In this document: piece after piece, positions 36,222 to 48,903 of the stretch
How positions within the stretch are numbered: position 1 is the stretch's first letter
Layout of the letters: each line of letters opens with the position of its first letter
Assembly: GCA_047967505.1 (NCBI GenBank)
Contig: CM106539.1
Strand: one strand, 5' to 3'
DNA length: 64,000 bases
Source of the DNA: Dipteris shenzhenensis
Lineage: Eukaryota > Polypodiophyta > Polypodiopsida > Gleicheniales
Notes under the pieces: generated by a model
Told to the model about the DNA's origin: nothing
Databases searched by the model: none
Seen by the model: only the letters and a program-made list of their open reading frames with translations
Translations under genes and position numbers: made by a program

Positions 36222-37055
36222 TTGTAAAAGCCTTTTTTTTTTTCTGATTGAAATAGGTCTACTTATATGTTAATCAAAACGACCAGATTACAACTAAAAC
36301 AAAATGCTCTCAAGACGGGCAGGCCAGCTAGCAACCAATCATCTCGTTTGGTTCACTATATCCATAATAGCCTTCTTACATGGCAGGGAAAACACAATAG
36401 TCTTGTTCATAGAGGACTCACATCTAGCTAACCATATTCTATGAAGCGTTGAATATCTAATAACATCCCACATAATGGACTTATCTGTCCTGACGTCTGC
36501 TCCGAAGATGGCAGCACCCTTGGAGATATACTCCAGCCCTAGGTCCTTGGCACACCATGCTCGGATAGCTCCCCAGAGATTCCGCACCCATGGGCATCCC
36601 CAGAAAAGATGGGTAAGAGTCTACGCTCCAGCTTTGCAAATTTTGCATCTTTCGTCGACTTGTAGCCAGGGGACTAGGCTATCTACTAGGAAGTGCCCCC
36701 CTCCTATCCTCCATAGGAAAAAATTGACCCGGCTATAAGGAGTGACTCTCCACACTTGTCCAAATCTACCCCTCCACATTGTCTCCAAGTCCTCCCTCAG
36801 CCATTTGTCGTCATATCTTTGATGCCAGCTCTCCTTGGCTGCACACATTGTATCCATTCGCTTCGCTATCAGTTTTTTTAGCGAGATCCCTGACTCCTGC
36901 AGTGTCGAGGCCATTAAGGAGTATAGATTAGACGGCCACATAGATGGTATTTGACTCATAATCCCAGCCAAGAAAATTAGCTCAGCTAGGGATAGCTGAA
37001 ATGTGTCCTCAATCTGCACTAGGGAGATCCATCCTTCCACATATTGTAAAAGCCT
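36222..37055 (-). mobile_element. 5'-truncated LINE with 12-bp target-site duplication
   Basis: TTGTAAAAGCCT occurs at 36222-36233 and 37044-37055. Next to the left copy is a T-run, which is the poly(A) tail of a minus-strand LINE about 810 bp long. The frame (about 37040 to 36339) reads WISLVQIEDTFQLSLAELIF ... WRVTPYSRVNFFLWRI, CKICKAGA, stop, TLTHLFWGCPWVRNLWGAI ... RIWLARCESSMNKTIVF. The CxxC ... H ... C pattern is the zf-RVT zinc knuckle of plant LINEs. A single TAG (36621-36623) interrupts it where a Glu codon is usual. The 3' UTR is about 95 bp. Confidence 0.9.
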
Positions 37056-37259
37056 CTATTGTCCATACTACTTCAAACACCTAAAATAGTGCCACGGCAC
37101 ACATGGTGTGAGGGAAAGAATATGCATATGCAATTATGCGTGCAAAATGCTCGTGCCCATTGTAGCACTATGCCCACACTTTATTTCTCCATATGTGTGT
37201 GTGTGTTGGGGGGGGGGGGGGTGTTTGTGTAATTTCCCAAAAAGAAAAAGATGACTTGT

Positions 37260-37735
37260 GGTCGAAGTGGAGAAGTGGTTCAAGGAACACTTAGGGCTGG
37301 TGCACAGATTCGCACTCGGCCTGAGATGGTGCATAGCCTCTGAGAGGATCCGTGCAAACTACCCTCCACGCTCACACCTGCATGGCCGTTTATCAGAGCT
37401 GTGGTGTTCTTAGCCATTTGGGAGGTCCACAACAAATCAGTCTTTCAACATCAAGTTCATGTTGGGTTTAGAGTTTCTACCATTTTGGCATATGTTAAAT
37501 TGTATCTAAAGGATTGCAGCTAGTTGACTTACAACCAAGATCCCATAGTTAGTCAAGCCTTGAAAGATATAGGATTCCATCTTGAAGATGGGTGACTTTC
37601 ACTGCTATAGTGTAGGCCAGTGCGGCTAGCCCCTGGGTCATTTCTCTTTTGTGGGGCTGACCCCTCCTCCCCCTTCTAATAAATTCAGCAGATTATTATT
37701 TTATTTTATTTTTAAACAAAAAAGAAAAGAAGACA
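37260..37735 (+). pseudogene. LINE 3' tail relic
   Basis: Plus strand, in two frames: FKEHLGLVHRFALGLRWCI ... ANYPPRSHL, then after a frameshift FIRAVVFLAIWEVHNKSVFQHQVH, a short 3' UTR and an A-rich end near 37715-37732. Related to the LINE tail at 33784-34118. Target-site duplication not resolved. Confidence 0.6.
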
Positions 37736-38350
37736 TTTTTAAGACAACTCTTCTAGCATTTTTAAGGCAAATCTTCTAGCATAACTAGTTATGATCAATA
37801 TCATTGGCAATCTTTGGTTGCATGCTTGGTGTATTTGGCTAAGCAACTTGCTCTATGTAGTACCAAAGTATGCGCCTTGGCTCTAATCACTGGCCTAATT
37901 ACATTACCACATTAGGGACCTTCCATAAGATCTCAAGGCTAGTGCCCCTTCTTTCACCAAGGAATGCAAAGGAGAATGAGTCATAACTAGCTCATTTGAT
38001 TTGGTCCACAATGACCAATTAACTATGGTTTTGCAAGGCTAATGTTTTAAACAAATAGAACTAACCAATGTGTAAGAGCCCTTTTTTTGGGAAATTCACA
38101 CTGATTCACTCTCATATTGGGTGAGAGGATCCTTATTAATCCTTCAAAAGGACAAATTTTACCCTCATTAGAAGAGTTGCATTAGGAAAGAAGGGAACTC
38201 ATTTTGGGGCCCTCTAAGAAATTCACTATTTACCTATTTTTGTTCTCTTTTTGTTGCACTCAAAATATGAAAAATGCCATAAAATACGGATACTTACTGC
38301 AAAAATGTCAGTCTAGTATTCAACCTTCACATTAAATGCATATATAAGAT
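37736..38350. other. No gene recognised
   Basis: AT-rich intergenic DNA; only a short repeat (tttttaag..aactcttctagcat) near 37735-37785. A long G-run lies upstream at about 37207-37221. Confidence 0.4.
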
Positions 38351-38377
38351 CCTTGATTTTTTGTGCAATATTTGATG

Positions 38378-38772
38378 ACTCTGACATCACCAGTGCATCC
38401 AGAGTGGGCCAAAACCCTCAAAGCAATCCTAGAGACACTGAAAACCGACACTCAAAGGATCAAAAAAGGGCAAAAATGCCCGAAATGGGAGATTTGCACA
38501 AAAATGCGATTTGGCCAGTGCTGGGCGACCCTGGAGACATCAAAAATCGACACTCGGAGGATTAAAAAAAGGGCAAAAATGCTCGGAATGGGGGATTTGC
38601 ACAAAAACGCGATTTGGCCATTGCTAGACATCCCAGCACTGGCCAAATCGCGTTTTTGTGCAAATCCCCCATTCCGGGCATTTTTGCCCTTTTTCGATCC
38701 TCGGTTTTCTGTGTCTCCAGGGTCACTTTGGGGGTTTTGGCCCGCTCCGAGTGCATTGCGTATGTCAGACAT
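38378..38772. repeat. Foldback element with duplicated left arm
   Basis: The right arm (about 38633-38772) is the reverse complement of two consecutive left-arm units (about 38382-38527 and 38528-38632). Shared blocks are gggccaaaaccc, gggcaaaaatg, gatttgcacaaaaa and gcgatttggcca. Any transcript through it would form a long hairpin. The 194-codon plus-strand and 106-codon minus-strand ORFs follow from this structure. Ends and target-site duplication are unclear. Confidence 0.8.
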
Positions 38773-38799
38773 AATAAAAGAAAAAGATTTTGAATATGA

Positions 38800-38930
38800 C
38801 TTATTTTATATTTTTACATGGTTTTTGGTATTTTTTCAGCATTACGTTGGCCCTCTTCTCATTGGTCGAGAGCTTATTTTTCTAAACCCTAAAAGGCCCC
38901 AAAATGAGCTTCCTTTTTTTCTAATGATCT
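38800..38930 (+). repeat. Dispersed repeat, copy 2
   Basis: Related to 25095-25225, same orientation (ttacgttggccct, tcattggtcgag, aaaccctaaaa, ccccaaaatgagctt). Confidence 0.6.
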
Positions 38931-40640
38931 CACAACTTCCCTCTTAATTGCATCAGCCTTACCACAAGCTATGGAGCATAATGTTGACCTTTAAAGCAAC
39001 CAAACAAAGTACTGTGATAGGGTAGGGGAGGTCTAAGAGATGCCATCCTAGAGCAAATTCATTGGAAATCGAGTGCGTCTAATATATAGGTAGAGTCTCT
39101 CACTTTTGAATCTTAGAACAGCCAAAACTTTGCAAAACATAGACATAGCACGATGGAAACAATTGTAGAGTCGCTCTTTCCTTTCCATCCATTCTTTACT
39201 TAACTAATGCCAATGGAATTTTTTTTTAATTAATTAGAGAGACATATTTGCATGTCATTTGCCAAGTTACTTTTTGTATAGAGAGTAGGTGTCCCAATTG
39301 ATATCTACACACACACATAAGAAAACTTAACAAAGTATTTAGGAGGAAAAAGTGCAATGTTCTTCACTACCTTCACTATCATAAAATGAGAGCTACCCCA
39401 ACACTATTGCTACTTGTGTGCATTCAACTACCCATGGTTATGGGCTCTTTCTCTATTTACATAAATGAGCTTCACTTTGAAATGTAGACAACAATGGAAC
39501 CTCATTTGTCAACAATGGACACCCACATAGACATTCATGGAGATCTACAGATCCTAAGTTTAAACTATATGATTGTAGGTCAGTTTTTGGCGTGCGAGGG
39601 CATATGTGAGGCAAACTACTTGTAAAATTAGCACGGCTATATGTGAGTGTGCAACTTCACTACAACTATTTGCATAATTATAAATGTTTATGTCGACGAA
39701 AGCAACATAGAACATTTTTTTGAAAAAGATGAAAAGCGTCAAAATAATTATGGATATAAGTCTCAATAAGGAAGCATTGCAATAGCCAACTCTATAATTG
39801 TCTATATAAACACCAACATGGTAAAACATTTATATTGACAAGTATACTCACTCTACTACTAATAAAAACTTGAACACTTTTTTCTGGCTATATGATACAT
39901 GCATGGGTGCACTGCACATGTTTGCAAGTCCACGCATGAGTGTGTGTGTGCGTGCATACATGCATGCATATGTGCATGCATGTGTGTGTGCATGTACGTG
40001 TGTGTGTGTGTGTGCATGTGCATGTGTGTGTGGCCTCAAGGGCACCTTGTTAGAATTTCATTAGAAATTGAAACATATTTCAATGAAGAGGATATTCTAT
40101 CAATCTATTCCAAGGACAACTTAGCCTAACCTACCATAGTCGCTACATGCTACCCAACCCTAGATTCATGAGATAAATATATAACAAAAATAAGGAGAGG
40201 AAGATGTAGCCAAAAGAAAGGAAAGATAGAATTACAAGGTAAGAACCTTACAAAATACCTTATTGGCTTTAGTCTCCATTGAACACATGCAAAAAAACAC
40301 AAAAGGCCCTCTAGGTACAATGGATTCTTTTGGACTCACATGCAAGTTGGTAACCAAATCAACTAGATCTAAATCCTACAAATTAACATTACTGTAAACT
40401 ATTAAAATCATTAAAGAAAAACCTTTGCTATCATCTAGGTGGGACTATCAAAGCACTCGTTTCCTGATTTAAGGGAAGCACATTGATAGCAATTTCTAAC
40501 ATGGTTATTTTAGGCTTGAGCTTTCTTCCTAGTCTATCCTAGTACCTACACATGTACTTCATGGGAATCCAAGTCGAGATCTTGTCATTCACTTGATGTA
40601 CAAATGACACTTACCATTCCTTTCAAAGGCCTTTTTTCAT
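38931..40640. other. No gene recognised; GT/ATGC microsatellite
   Basis: AT-rich intergenic DNA. A TG/ATGC-rich microsatellite occupies about 39937-40032, and short ORFs through it are by-products. Confidence 0.5.
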
Positions 40641-41600
40641 ATCTTCTCTTATAAGGGTCCAATGCCAACTAGATGATAGCAAAGGATGTAGTGATATTAA
40701 CATTGGAGGACTAATATGCTACATCACAAAAGAACTAATGCTCCTTGTCTCATGGTAATGCTCGTCCATGGGCACATTTAGTTGAAAACATATTTGAGCT
40801 AGCAATTCTTCCAGTTCTCACATCATGGAACCTGTGTAGAATGCTAGGAATGGCCATTGGCATTCCATCACTTAAAAGGCATAGCACTTGAAGTCACCCT
40901 AATGTAAAAAAGGGAGCATACCCTCGTGAAAATTCAGCTCAAGATTCATAAGTCATCTGTTGTGTGGGTGGTGTCACTTGTTGAATCTTGAGCCACATTT
41001 TCATGTGAGTATGCACCAGGGATGTTTTTATTGAAGCTATGCTTATATATTAATATAAAATCTTGACGAAAGTTTTCAACATCATTTTTTTAGTTTCACA
41101 ATACTAGTAGAATGTAGTGCTTTTTTACATTTTTTCTATTGAATTTTGAAGGGAAAAATGTAAATCTTGGTGAAACTTTAAGTTTTTTTGCATAAAAGTT
41201 TCAAATCGTGGCGAATGTTTCAAACACTTATTTTTATTAGGGCATACAAAATTTCGATGCCAATATAAAAGTTTAGCTTCTTAACAAAACTAGCTTGAAA
41301 AAGTCATCCATGATATGCACCTTTTTACAAATCTATATATGCCCCTTAAGTGATGGCATGTCACCAGGTAATGCTAGCATTCTGCATGAGAGGTCTCATG
41401 AAGGGGGAACAAGAAGAATTGCTAGCTCAGATATGTTTTCAACTAAATGGGTCCATGGACAACCATTGCTACGAGATAGAGAGAAGTATAGCTCTTGTGA
41501 TGTAGAATATCAAGTTAATGTTCTTATTCTCTACTAATGTCTCCTAGTTGGTTCTAGTACCCTCAATCCTCGTTTGTCTCCACATCAAGGAGAAGATGGG
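40640..41600. repeat. Large inverted repeat, ~200-250 bp arms
   Basis: The reverse complement of about 40690-40890 aligns with 41340-41560. Shared blocks are ttaagtgatgg, aagaattgctagctca, atatgttttcaactaaatg, ccatgga and ctagttgg. The arms are diverged and separated by about 450 bp. Either two opposed insertions of one repeat or a large foldback element. The 80-codon ORF at 41295-41537 lies in the right arm and has no known domain. Confidence 0.75.
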
Positions 41601-41889
41601 GGATAAATTAGCTACTCTTCGAAGCCCCATTTTGATGTGCACTATTGCATATCAAAAATGGGCTTTGAAAAGCCTCTATTTTGTACTACATCCCCTTGAG
41701 GTGGACTGGGAAGTCTTGTGTGGGGAGATCACCAATCACCTCAACATAGAACACTATTTTCTGAGTATTTTTAGATGGTTTAGTTAGGATTTAGTAGTAG
41801 ATTGGATAGACCATTATCAAGGCCTTTAAGGAGACTACCAAGAGCTAATGAGGGGAATAGCATGTGAGGTCCATACTCGTATCACTATA

Positions 41890-42080
41890 AAAAATGTTTC
41901 AATTGAAACAATGCATGTGGTGTATGCCAAAAGGTAGCCACTAGGTTCAGTCCCTAGAATGTTTCTTCACAATAAAAACCTTAAAAGATTCAAGGTTTTT
42001 ATTTTCTTTCAAGAAACATTATGAGGACCAAACTTGATGGCTACATATTGGCACATCCCCAAGCATTGGTTTGGGCAAAA
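41890..42080. repeat. Hairpin MITE-like element, copy 1
   Basis: Arms of about 80 bp meet almost without a loop. The core AATAAAAACCTT at about 41972-41983 pairs perfectly with AAGGTTTTTATT about 9 bp later. Outer parts (atgcatgtgg, ggtagccac, cctagaatgtttctt) pair with their imperfect complements up to about 42070. No coding sequence. Confidence 0.7.
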
Positions 42081-42275
42081 CATACTTATAGTGAAATCAG
42101 GAAAAACTAAGTTCTTCCTCTAATGACTCAATTGTGGTCCACCTTTGGAGGCAATTGATCTATGCTTATAAGTACCATCCTTTCAATTAGATATGATTCC
42201 AAGGAACTTAGAAAATAACTATTTTAAGGAATGCTTTATATGAATCAAAGCATGAGGCATGCATGGACTAGAAGG

Positions 42276-42450
42276 CGCCCACGAAGCTCAACCCCTAGAA
42301 TAGTTTTCTTGAGAAAATAAAACTTGGAAAGATGCAAAATAAAACTTGGAAATATGCATAAATAACAGATTCAAGGTCTTTATTTTCTTGAAAGAAACAT
42401 TCTAGGTGCTAAGTATGGCGGGTGCATTGATACTTTTAGCTTTTCAAAGA
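42276..42450. repeat. Hairpin MITE-like element, copy 2
   Basis: Same design as 41890-42080: cccctagaat..ttttcttgagaaaataaaa on the left pairs with tttattttcttgaaagaaacattctagg on the right, with a short internal duplication (aaaataaaacttggaaa). Confidence 0.6.
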
Positions 42451-42828
42451 AAATGCGATGCTCCATTGATCTATAGATACTAAATGCATAAGGAAGGATT
42501 TTTTCATGTGAGTTTACATACTAAACATTGAACAAAACCATCAACACATAATTCTTAAAATTAATTAAATGCATGCATAATGCATAGAAGCAAACAACTC
42601 ATAATATAAATATGGTGCATATAAACACTAGATCAACCACTGAACCTTGACAAATATCAAATCTGGTTGTGCATTCTTGGGTCTTTGAAATACTCTTTAC
42701 AAGCCACAGGGTTGATATCATACAACCCATTCAACAAAACACAATCAAGCAAGTATGCAAAGTTCAAACATCTTTCACTTGCCCTCTCCATACTGACTAT
42801 AAAAATTTTGAAGTTGGGGGTAGTGCAA

Positions 42829-43039
42829 ACATCCTCCCCTAAATTTATGATCCTGACCTTGAAACCATGGAAGTCCATTGAAGTTTCTCTTTGATCTTAA
42901 CTTCTACTTGCATGGAACTGTAAGATGAGTACCCAAAGGGACTCCAAGAGGTCTATGCAAGTGGAATGAGATCAAAGAGAATAGCTTCAATGGAGTTCCA
43001 TGCCTACAAGGTCAGATCATTAATTTAGGGGAGGATGTC
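42829..43039. repeat. Inverted repeat, ~85-bp arms
   Basis: acatcctcccctaaattta at about 42830 is matched by its complement ending near 43039. The arms continue through gaccttg..ccatgga and ctctttgatctt, with a loop of about 40 bp. Each arm ends in a TTTAGGGGAGGATGT stretch resembling an LTR-element polypurine tract, so these may be two opposed retroelement 3' ends. Confidence 0.7.
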
Positions 43040-44587
43040 TGTAGAATAAAATATGATGAACTAGAAAATAAAAACAAGGACAAACCTATGAGAACCAATT
43101 ATCTAAGCACTTCGTGCTTTATCCTATGGCTTGCTCTAGGGTTTTCAACTTTTCCTATAGAATCAAGAACCTTCCTATAAAGGACTTGTGACCAAGCGAT
43201 CAATATAGGAGGCAAGAAATCTAATATTAAAACAACACTTAATATAACTACATACAATCTTTCCCTCTAGAATCAAGAATCTTCCTCCCAAGGACTTGTA
43301 AAGATGAGAGAAGGAAATAATCAATATATGAGGGAGGAAATCTATCTAGGAAGAAAGTACATAAGAAAACTCTTTAGAAAGGAAGGGGATGGAAAAGAAG
43401 AAAGAGGGGGAAACCTAAAAGGGAGGAAGGAAAGGAAGGGAGGGTGGTAGAAAACAAAGAGACAATGAAAAACAAGATGAAATCTCATCGTCCCTTGGCT
43501 AGTACAAGGGTAAAATTACCACATGACTCTATAGAGATTTGAGAATCTAAAGACTCTTTGTTACATAGGTGAGGTTAAGAGAGAGAGAGAGCTGGTAGAA
43601 AGGTAAAATTGTGAAATTGTTTGGTAGAGAAAAGTTCCTATTAGAGAAAAGAAATGCTATTTAGAAGGGAAAAATAATTTGCTAGAGAAAAGAGTTGGCC
43701 TATAGAGATTGAGGGATGATAGAAGGGAAAAGTGTACAAACTTTGTAAGAGGGATAGTCAAGATGGAGAGGGTGGAAATCTTAAGCTTGCAAAAATTTTG
43801 AAAAGACATGGATGTTCAAACTTCAGTATTGCTTTAAATACTTTAAAAGTAACATCAAAATAGCATTAGTGAGTTCCCAAAAATGCTTCAAAGCTTCTAG
43901 AAGCATTGAAGAGTATTTTCAATAGCCATTTTGATACTATTATAGATGTTATTACCGAATTTTGGTAAGTCTAGATGTTCAAAACCCATTATCCATGGCT
44001 AAGGTATTTTTGTACATTTACTTTTAGAGGTGCATATTGGTAAGAGTGAAAATCCAGTCCAAGGGTGTCCATGCATAAAATAGAACTAACACGCGGAGTG
44101 GGGTTACAAAAGAATACATGCAACCTCCATGTGGCACAATGGATCTTATGACATCTGAAGTAGTACTATGTAGTTAAGGAGTTTGTAGAGAAATGGTGAC
44201 TAGTAAAACATTAAGGTAGGTTGAAAATTGGGGCCATCCAATGTAATCATCATACCTTCGCTTTAAAAATTCAATGAGTGTATGGGTTGTTACATGTCAT
44301 CATCATGAGCTTGTCATCAATGTTGTACTCCTACAAACTAGTGCCCATTGTTGCCCACCCTCAAATTTGTTTTATGATTGGCATGCCTAATCATACATTC
44401 ACCCCTTTGCTAGTTCTATAACTTCTATAGCCATGTATAAACCACTTGAATATTATTTGCAAGACTATTAAAATCTAGTGATTAAAATTCACTCCACCTC
44501 AATGGAGTCTAAAAGAAACCCCTTTTTTTTCAGATGAGATTGAAATATTAGTATATTATGGGAGCTTTACTCCCCTTTTACTTGTTG
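43040..44587. other. No gene recognised
   Basis: Purine-rich intergenic DNA (about 43300-43480 almost all A/G) with a GA microsatellite near 43575-43590. No credible ORF. Confidence 0.45.
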
Positions 44588-44698
<111 letters not shown>

Positions 44699-44699
44699 A

Positions 44700-47600
44700 T
44701 ACAATTAATTCAATCATTTGGATAATTATAAAAAGATGCATATGAGAAATGGATTGAAATTCATCAAGAAGACTAAATTGAAGTAACTTTTGACAATATT
44801 GTAAACCAAGAATTTTGTATGGAAAGCGAGAGGATTGACAATAGAATTTTTCTTTATATAGAGTTTGCAAACTTAAGCACAAAGAATCAGTAAAATAGTG
44901 TCGAATCCATCCGGTAGTCCATGCTCCGAGGTGGCTCTACTTACCTGCCACCATCCAAGAAAAATGAGGTATTAAAATATCATCATTTCAAATGGGTAGA
45001 CAGGTAATGCCTGTATCCCCTGGTGTGTTATTGCTTTACCAAGGAACGTAGACAACCTTATAGATTCACAAGTAAATTTTTGAAAATACCATAAGAGCAT
45101 AATGCAAAAGTAGCAGCACATGTCACATGAGGGGTATTCCATATCCATAATTGATAGACTTTTCAAATTAACGTAAATAAATGAATAACCTCCTAAAGGA
45201 AATTTTACTAGAATTAATAGAGATAAAAGAGCTAAATTGAGACCAGCCATGGGACTCATCACAAAAAATATTATTGAAGGGGGTAGTCCACACCCTTAAA
45301 TTTAGGAATAAGAATCAAGCAATAAGGAGGGTAATCCTCATCCTAGAAAGATTAACCACAATTAAATGAAGGGAATAACTATAGAAAAAGTATTAGTAAA
45401 ACTAAGAAAAAATAACATAATTAATTTAATAAAGTAAGCAATAAAATATAGTAAATAATGTTAGCATTAAAAAAAGCTTAAAAAGAAGAATTAATTGTGT
45501 GAAAAAAAGAGGGGAACTTGGAATGTAAATAAGGATTTTTCTTAATAAAATAGAAAAAAATAAAAACTAAAAGGTAAGAAAAGATATATACACGAGAGTC
45601 TTATAAAGAAAGCCTTTTATAATGCCATAAGCAAAAGAGAGAATTATAAAGGGAGCCTAATAAAATAAAATAAAATAAGCGTATAAATTTAAGAAATAAG
45701 AAGAAATAAACCAGTGAAAAAAAAGTTAACTAAGAGACACTTAAAAAACCAAACTCTTACAAATAGCAAATGATTTAAAAATTACAGTAAATACAAAAGC
45801 CAACTTAGAAATCTAGAAAATAAAATCAACACAACTTATACATATTGTAGAGCAAGACAAAAAAGTTCTATAAGAAAGAAGTAAGCAAGCTTATATATAT
45901 ATATATATAACTTGTAAAAAGAAAAAACGTCAATAGTAAAATTCATTAAATAATTAACCAAGTGTAAAATAAAATATAAACATGATAAAAATTAGCTAGA
46001 CAAGCTTTTCAATAAAGTAAAATAAAGTAAAGAAAGGAAAAGCACTATTAAGAGAAAAAACAAGAATAAGTTTGACATGTAAGTGTGTGTGTGTGTGTGA
46101 CTAAAAGGCTAAAAACAAAGAAACAGCCAAACAAAGGACCAATTAAAAAAAAGAGCCAACAAAAGTCAGCCAAATTGTTGACTCGTCAAAATGCAAGAGA
46201 TTGCCATGCAGCAACTCTACAAACACGTTGCGCCATGCAACAAGCTGAGAGCGGGCAACTCGACAACACATAGAGCCTCTAAACATGAAACAACGACCAC
46301 GAACTTTGACAAAAAACATCAACAAGCCAAAGCAACGACCAGCGAGCAGGCTGAGGGAGCTACATTACCGTAGCGGCCAAAGTATCGAGCTTAGAGGTAA
46401 GGGTAAGAACAAGAGAAGGTACGTAACAAAGATGATGCTGTAAGATAAATCATGAAGGCAAACACTTTAAGAGGGAGGAAAGCACTGCAAAGGGCTCAAA
46501 TAAAGAAGGGAAGCGAGGGTGAACAAGAAGGGAATACATAAGAAAGGCTTGTTCCCATAAACCAAGCTGAGAGATGAACAAGCAATCCTTTACCTTGCCA
46601 TCCTATGAAGAAAGAATCAAGGCTTCTGCCATTAGGCTAGAGTAACTAGAATTAAGGTCGAAAACCACAAGGTGGCATCACCAGCCAACAAATGAATGGA
46701 CGCAAACAAATAACTCTAGCAAGTCTCGTGAACAACACTGTGTAGTCCCCAATGGCGTTTACAAGAATTAGAGAGAGTTGCAATTATCGACGCAGGGAGG
46801 ACCAGTGCGGCACTATAGCATGGCCATGAAGAAAGCAACTAAGAGACTAAGAAGGAGGTCACAAGAACAAGAGACTAAGCTTGAGAGCAAGGGGAGTGAA
46901 GGTGGTTGTATGTAGAAGCTTTGAAGGAGTAGCATAGGAGAAGAAAGAGCTAGCAGTGGCTTTAAAGCTCTAGGTCATGCAAGGTAGTGAGTCGCCAAGG
47001 TCATAGGTGTAAGGTAGGTGCAAAGAAACACGAAAAATAGTGTGTCCTTCAAGAGCAGGTAGAGGATGCGTTAGCCAAGAAACAAAGTGGGCACCACACG
47101 AGGGAAAGGTGGTCGTAGGGTGGTGCATGCATGTTAACACGTAGGCAGTAATAGAAGAAGGCGGTTAGGTTAGTTAGGTTTAGAGGGTAGAAAAAAAGAG
47201 AGGGGGACAAATTGAAAAACAATTTAGAATGTAATGATTAGGTTAGGTGTTAAGTTAAGCACGAGTGTTTACAATTAAAAGCACAAAAAAAGGGAGGAAT
47301 TAAAGTGTGAATATATGTATATAGAAAATGTGATTATATTACATCAATATGTATTACAAAAATAAAGTATACTAAAAATACAAGGAAACATATGTGCATG
47401 AATTTTGTGTGTGTGTGTGTTAAGGGAGAGAATACTATAATGAGGTCATGAACATTAGTAAAAATACTATAAAAATAAGGGTAGAATATTAATAAAAATA
47501 AAAATAATAACCAGGAAGGGGAAGAACCTTAATAAAAATAATAACAGGGAAGGAGGAGAACCTTAATAAAAGTGTAGTTCAAAAGTATGTGTGCGGGGGG

Positions 47601-48865
47601 GGGAGTTTGGGGAAGCAAGTAAATAGAAAAATGAAAGAGAGAGAGAGAGAGTGTGTGTGTGTGTGTGTGTGTGAAAGAGAGAGAGAGCTACAATTAATTA
47701 AGCAAAATTCATGTGTTTGTGTGTGTGCACGCACGCTATTATCTCCGTCCAATCGTTTTCTACAAAAGTTTTAATAAAATGAATAAAATTAGGTACCAGA
47801 ATGCTTATAAGTGATCATTTAGAAAATAGGGATGCAATCAATATCAATGCATACTAGCATTACTATACCTTGAAAACAAGATAATTGAATAGTAAATTCT
47901 CTTGCCAAAAAATGATATTAATAAACTCTTTCAATCATAATCTGTAATGGAGTATGAACACAAATGAGTGTGAGAGTGAGACAAATTCCATTGGATCATT
48001 TTTATGCCATGTGATTTGAAGGGCCTTAACTTGTCCCCCCATATGTTATTATTCTAGATTGAAAAGGATACTTGAGTAGAGCTTTTTTTAATTTTATATT
48101 TTTTCTTCTACACATGATAACTTGTCATGTATCATCAACAAATTCTCCTCGATCATCAATTCCAATGAACCCATGCTCCAAACTTTTCATTTATTGTAAG
48201 CACATTTTACACGCTTCATGTCACAATTGCACGCCTACATTCAAAGGATGAGTCATTATGCTTTTAAAATATTTTATTATGCAAAGTATGAGTTCATTTA
48301 TGCTTCTAAAATATGTACACATAAAACAATCCGTGAAAGTTAGAAACAACACATACTACACGAAGGTAGCCAAAGGTTGACCCAAACTTGGTCTAAAGAG
48401 GTCATCAATAGGGTGCATCAAAGGCACTAGTAGCAAGCAATGATTCCATCATTAATGTTTGAGTATAAATAAATTGATATTCACAAATAGTGTAAAAATC
48501 ATGCTCTTTAGAAAATAAACAGCTAGAGTGAAACCTTTTGAACAATTTTCAAGACATTAAAACTCATAAATTTTCTATACAAGGAATGTCTTCATAGATC
48601 CTATGTGGGTACAAATGCATTCATATGGGTCTGGGGAAAAATGAGGAGTGATATTTCATATAATTACCCAAATATGCTATAATGTTTTTGTAGTTCAAAA
48701 TGTTGAATTGTGTAGTTTAAATGTTTTTTTCATATATTGATCACGATTTGGAAGTGCCACACTAGTAATAACCTTACATGTGATTTTGAGAATTCATTCT
48801 AGTTCTTGGAGTGAGAGGTTGCCTTGCTCAGATTCTCATTATATATATGTGTGATTGGATAAAAT

Positions 48866-48902
<37 letters not shown>
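44700..48902. other. A/purine-rich non-genic stretch with microsatellites
   Basis: 45280-46080 is extremely A-rich. 46150-47160 is A/G-rich with moderate GC. No domain or spliced model was found. Microsatellites: TA near 45893-45908, TG at about 46082-46099 and 47406-47420, G-run near 47594-47602, GA/TG/GA at about 47635-47686, GT at about 48866-48901. Confidence 0.5.

Positions 48903-48903
<1 letters not shown>

Noticed and set aside
37240-37745. Target-site duplication for the third LINE tail
   Set aside because: A-rich sequence on both sides (aaaaagaaaaaga and aaaaaagaaaag) is too simple to count as a duplication.
38363-38947. 194-codon plus-strand ORF
   Set aside because: It runs through a foldback whose arms mirror each other, and the minus strand is equally open. 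No domain is visible.
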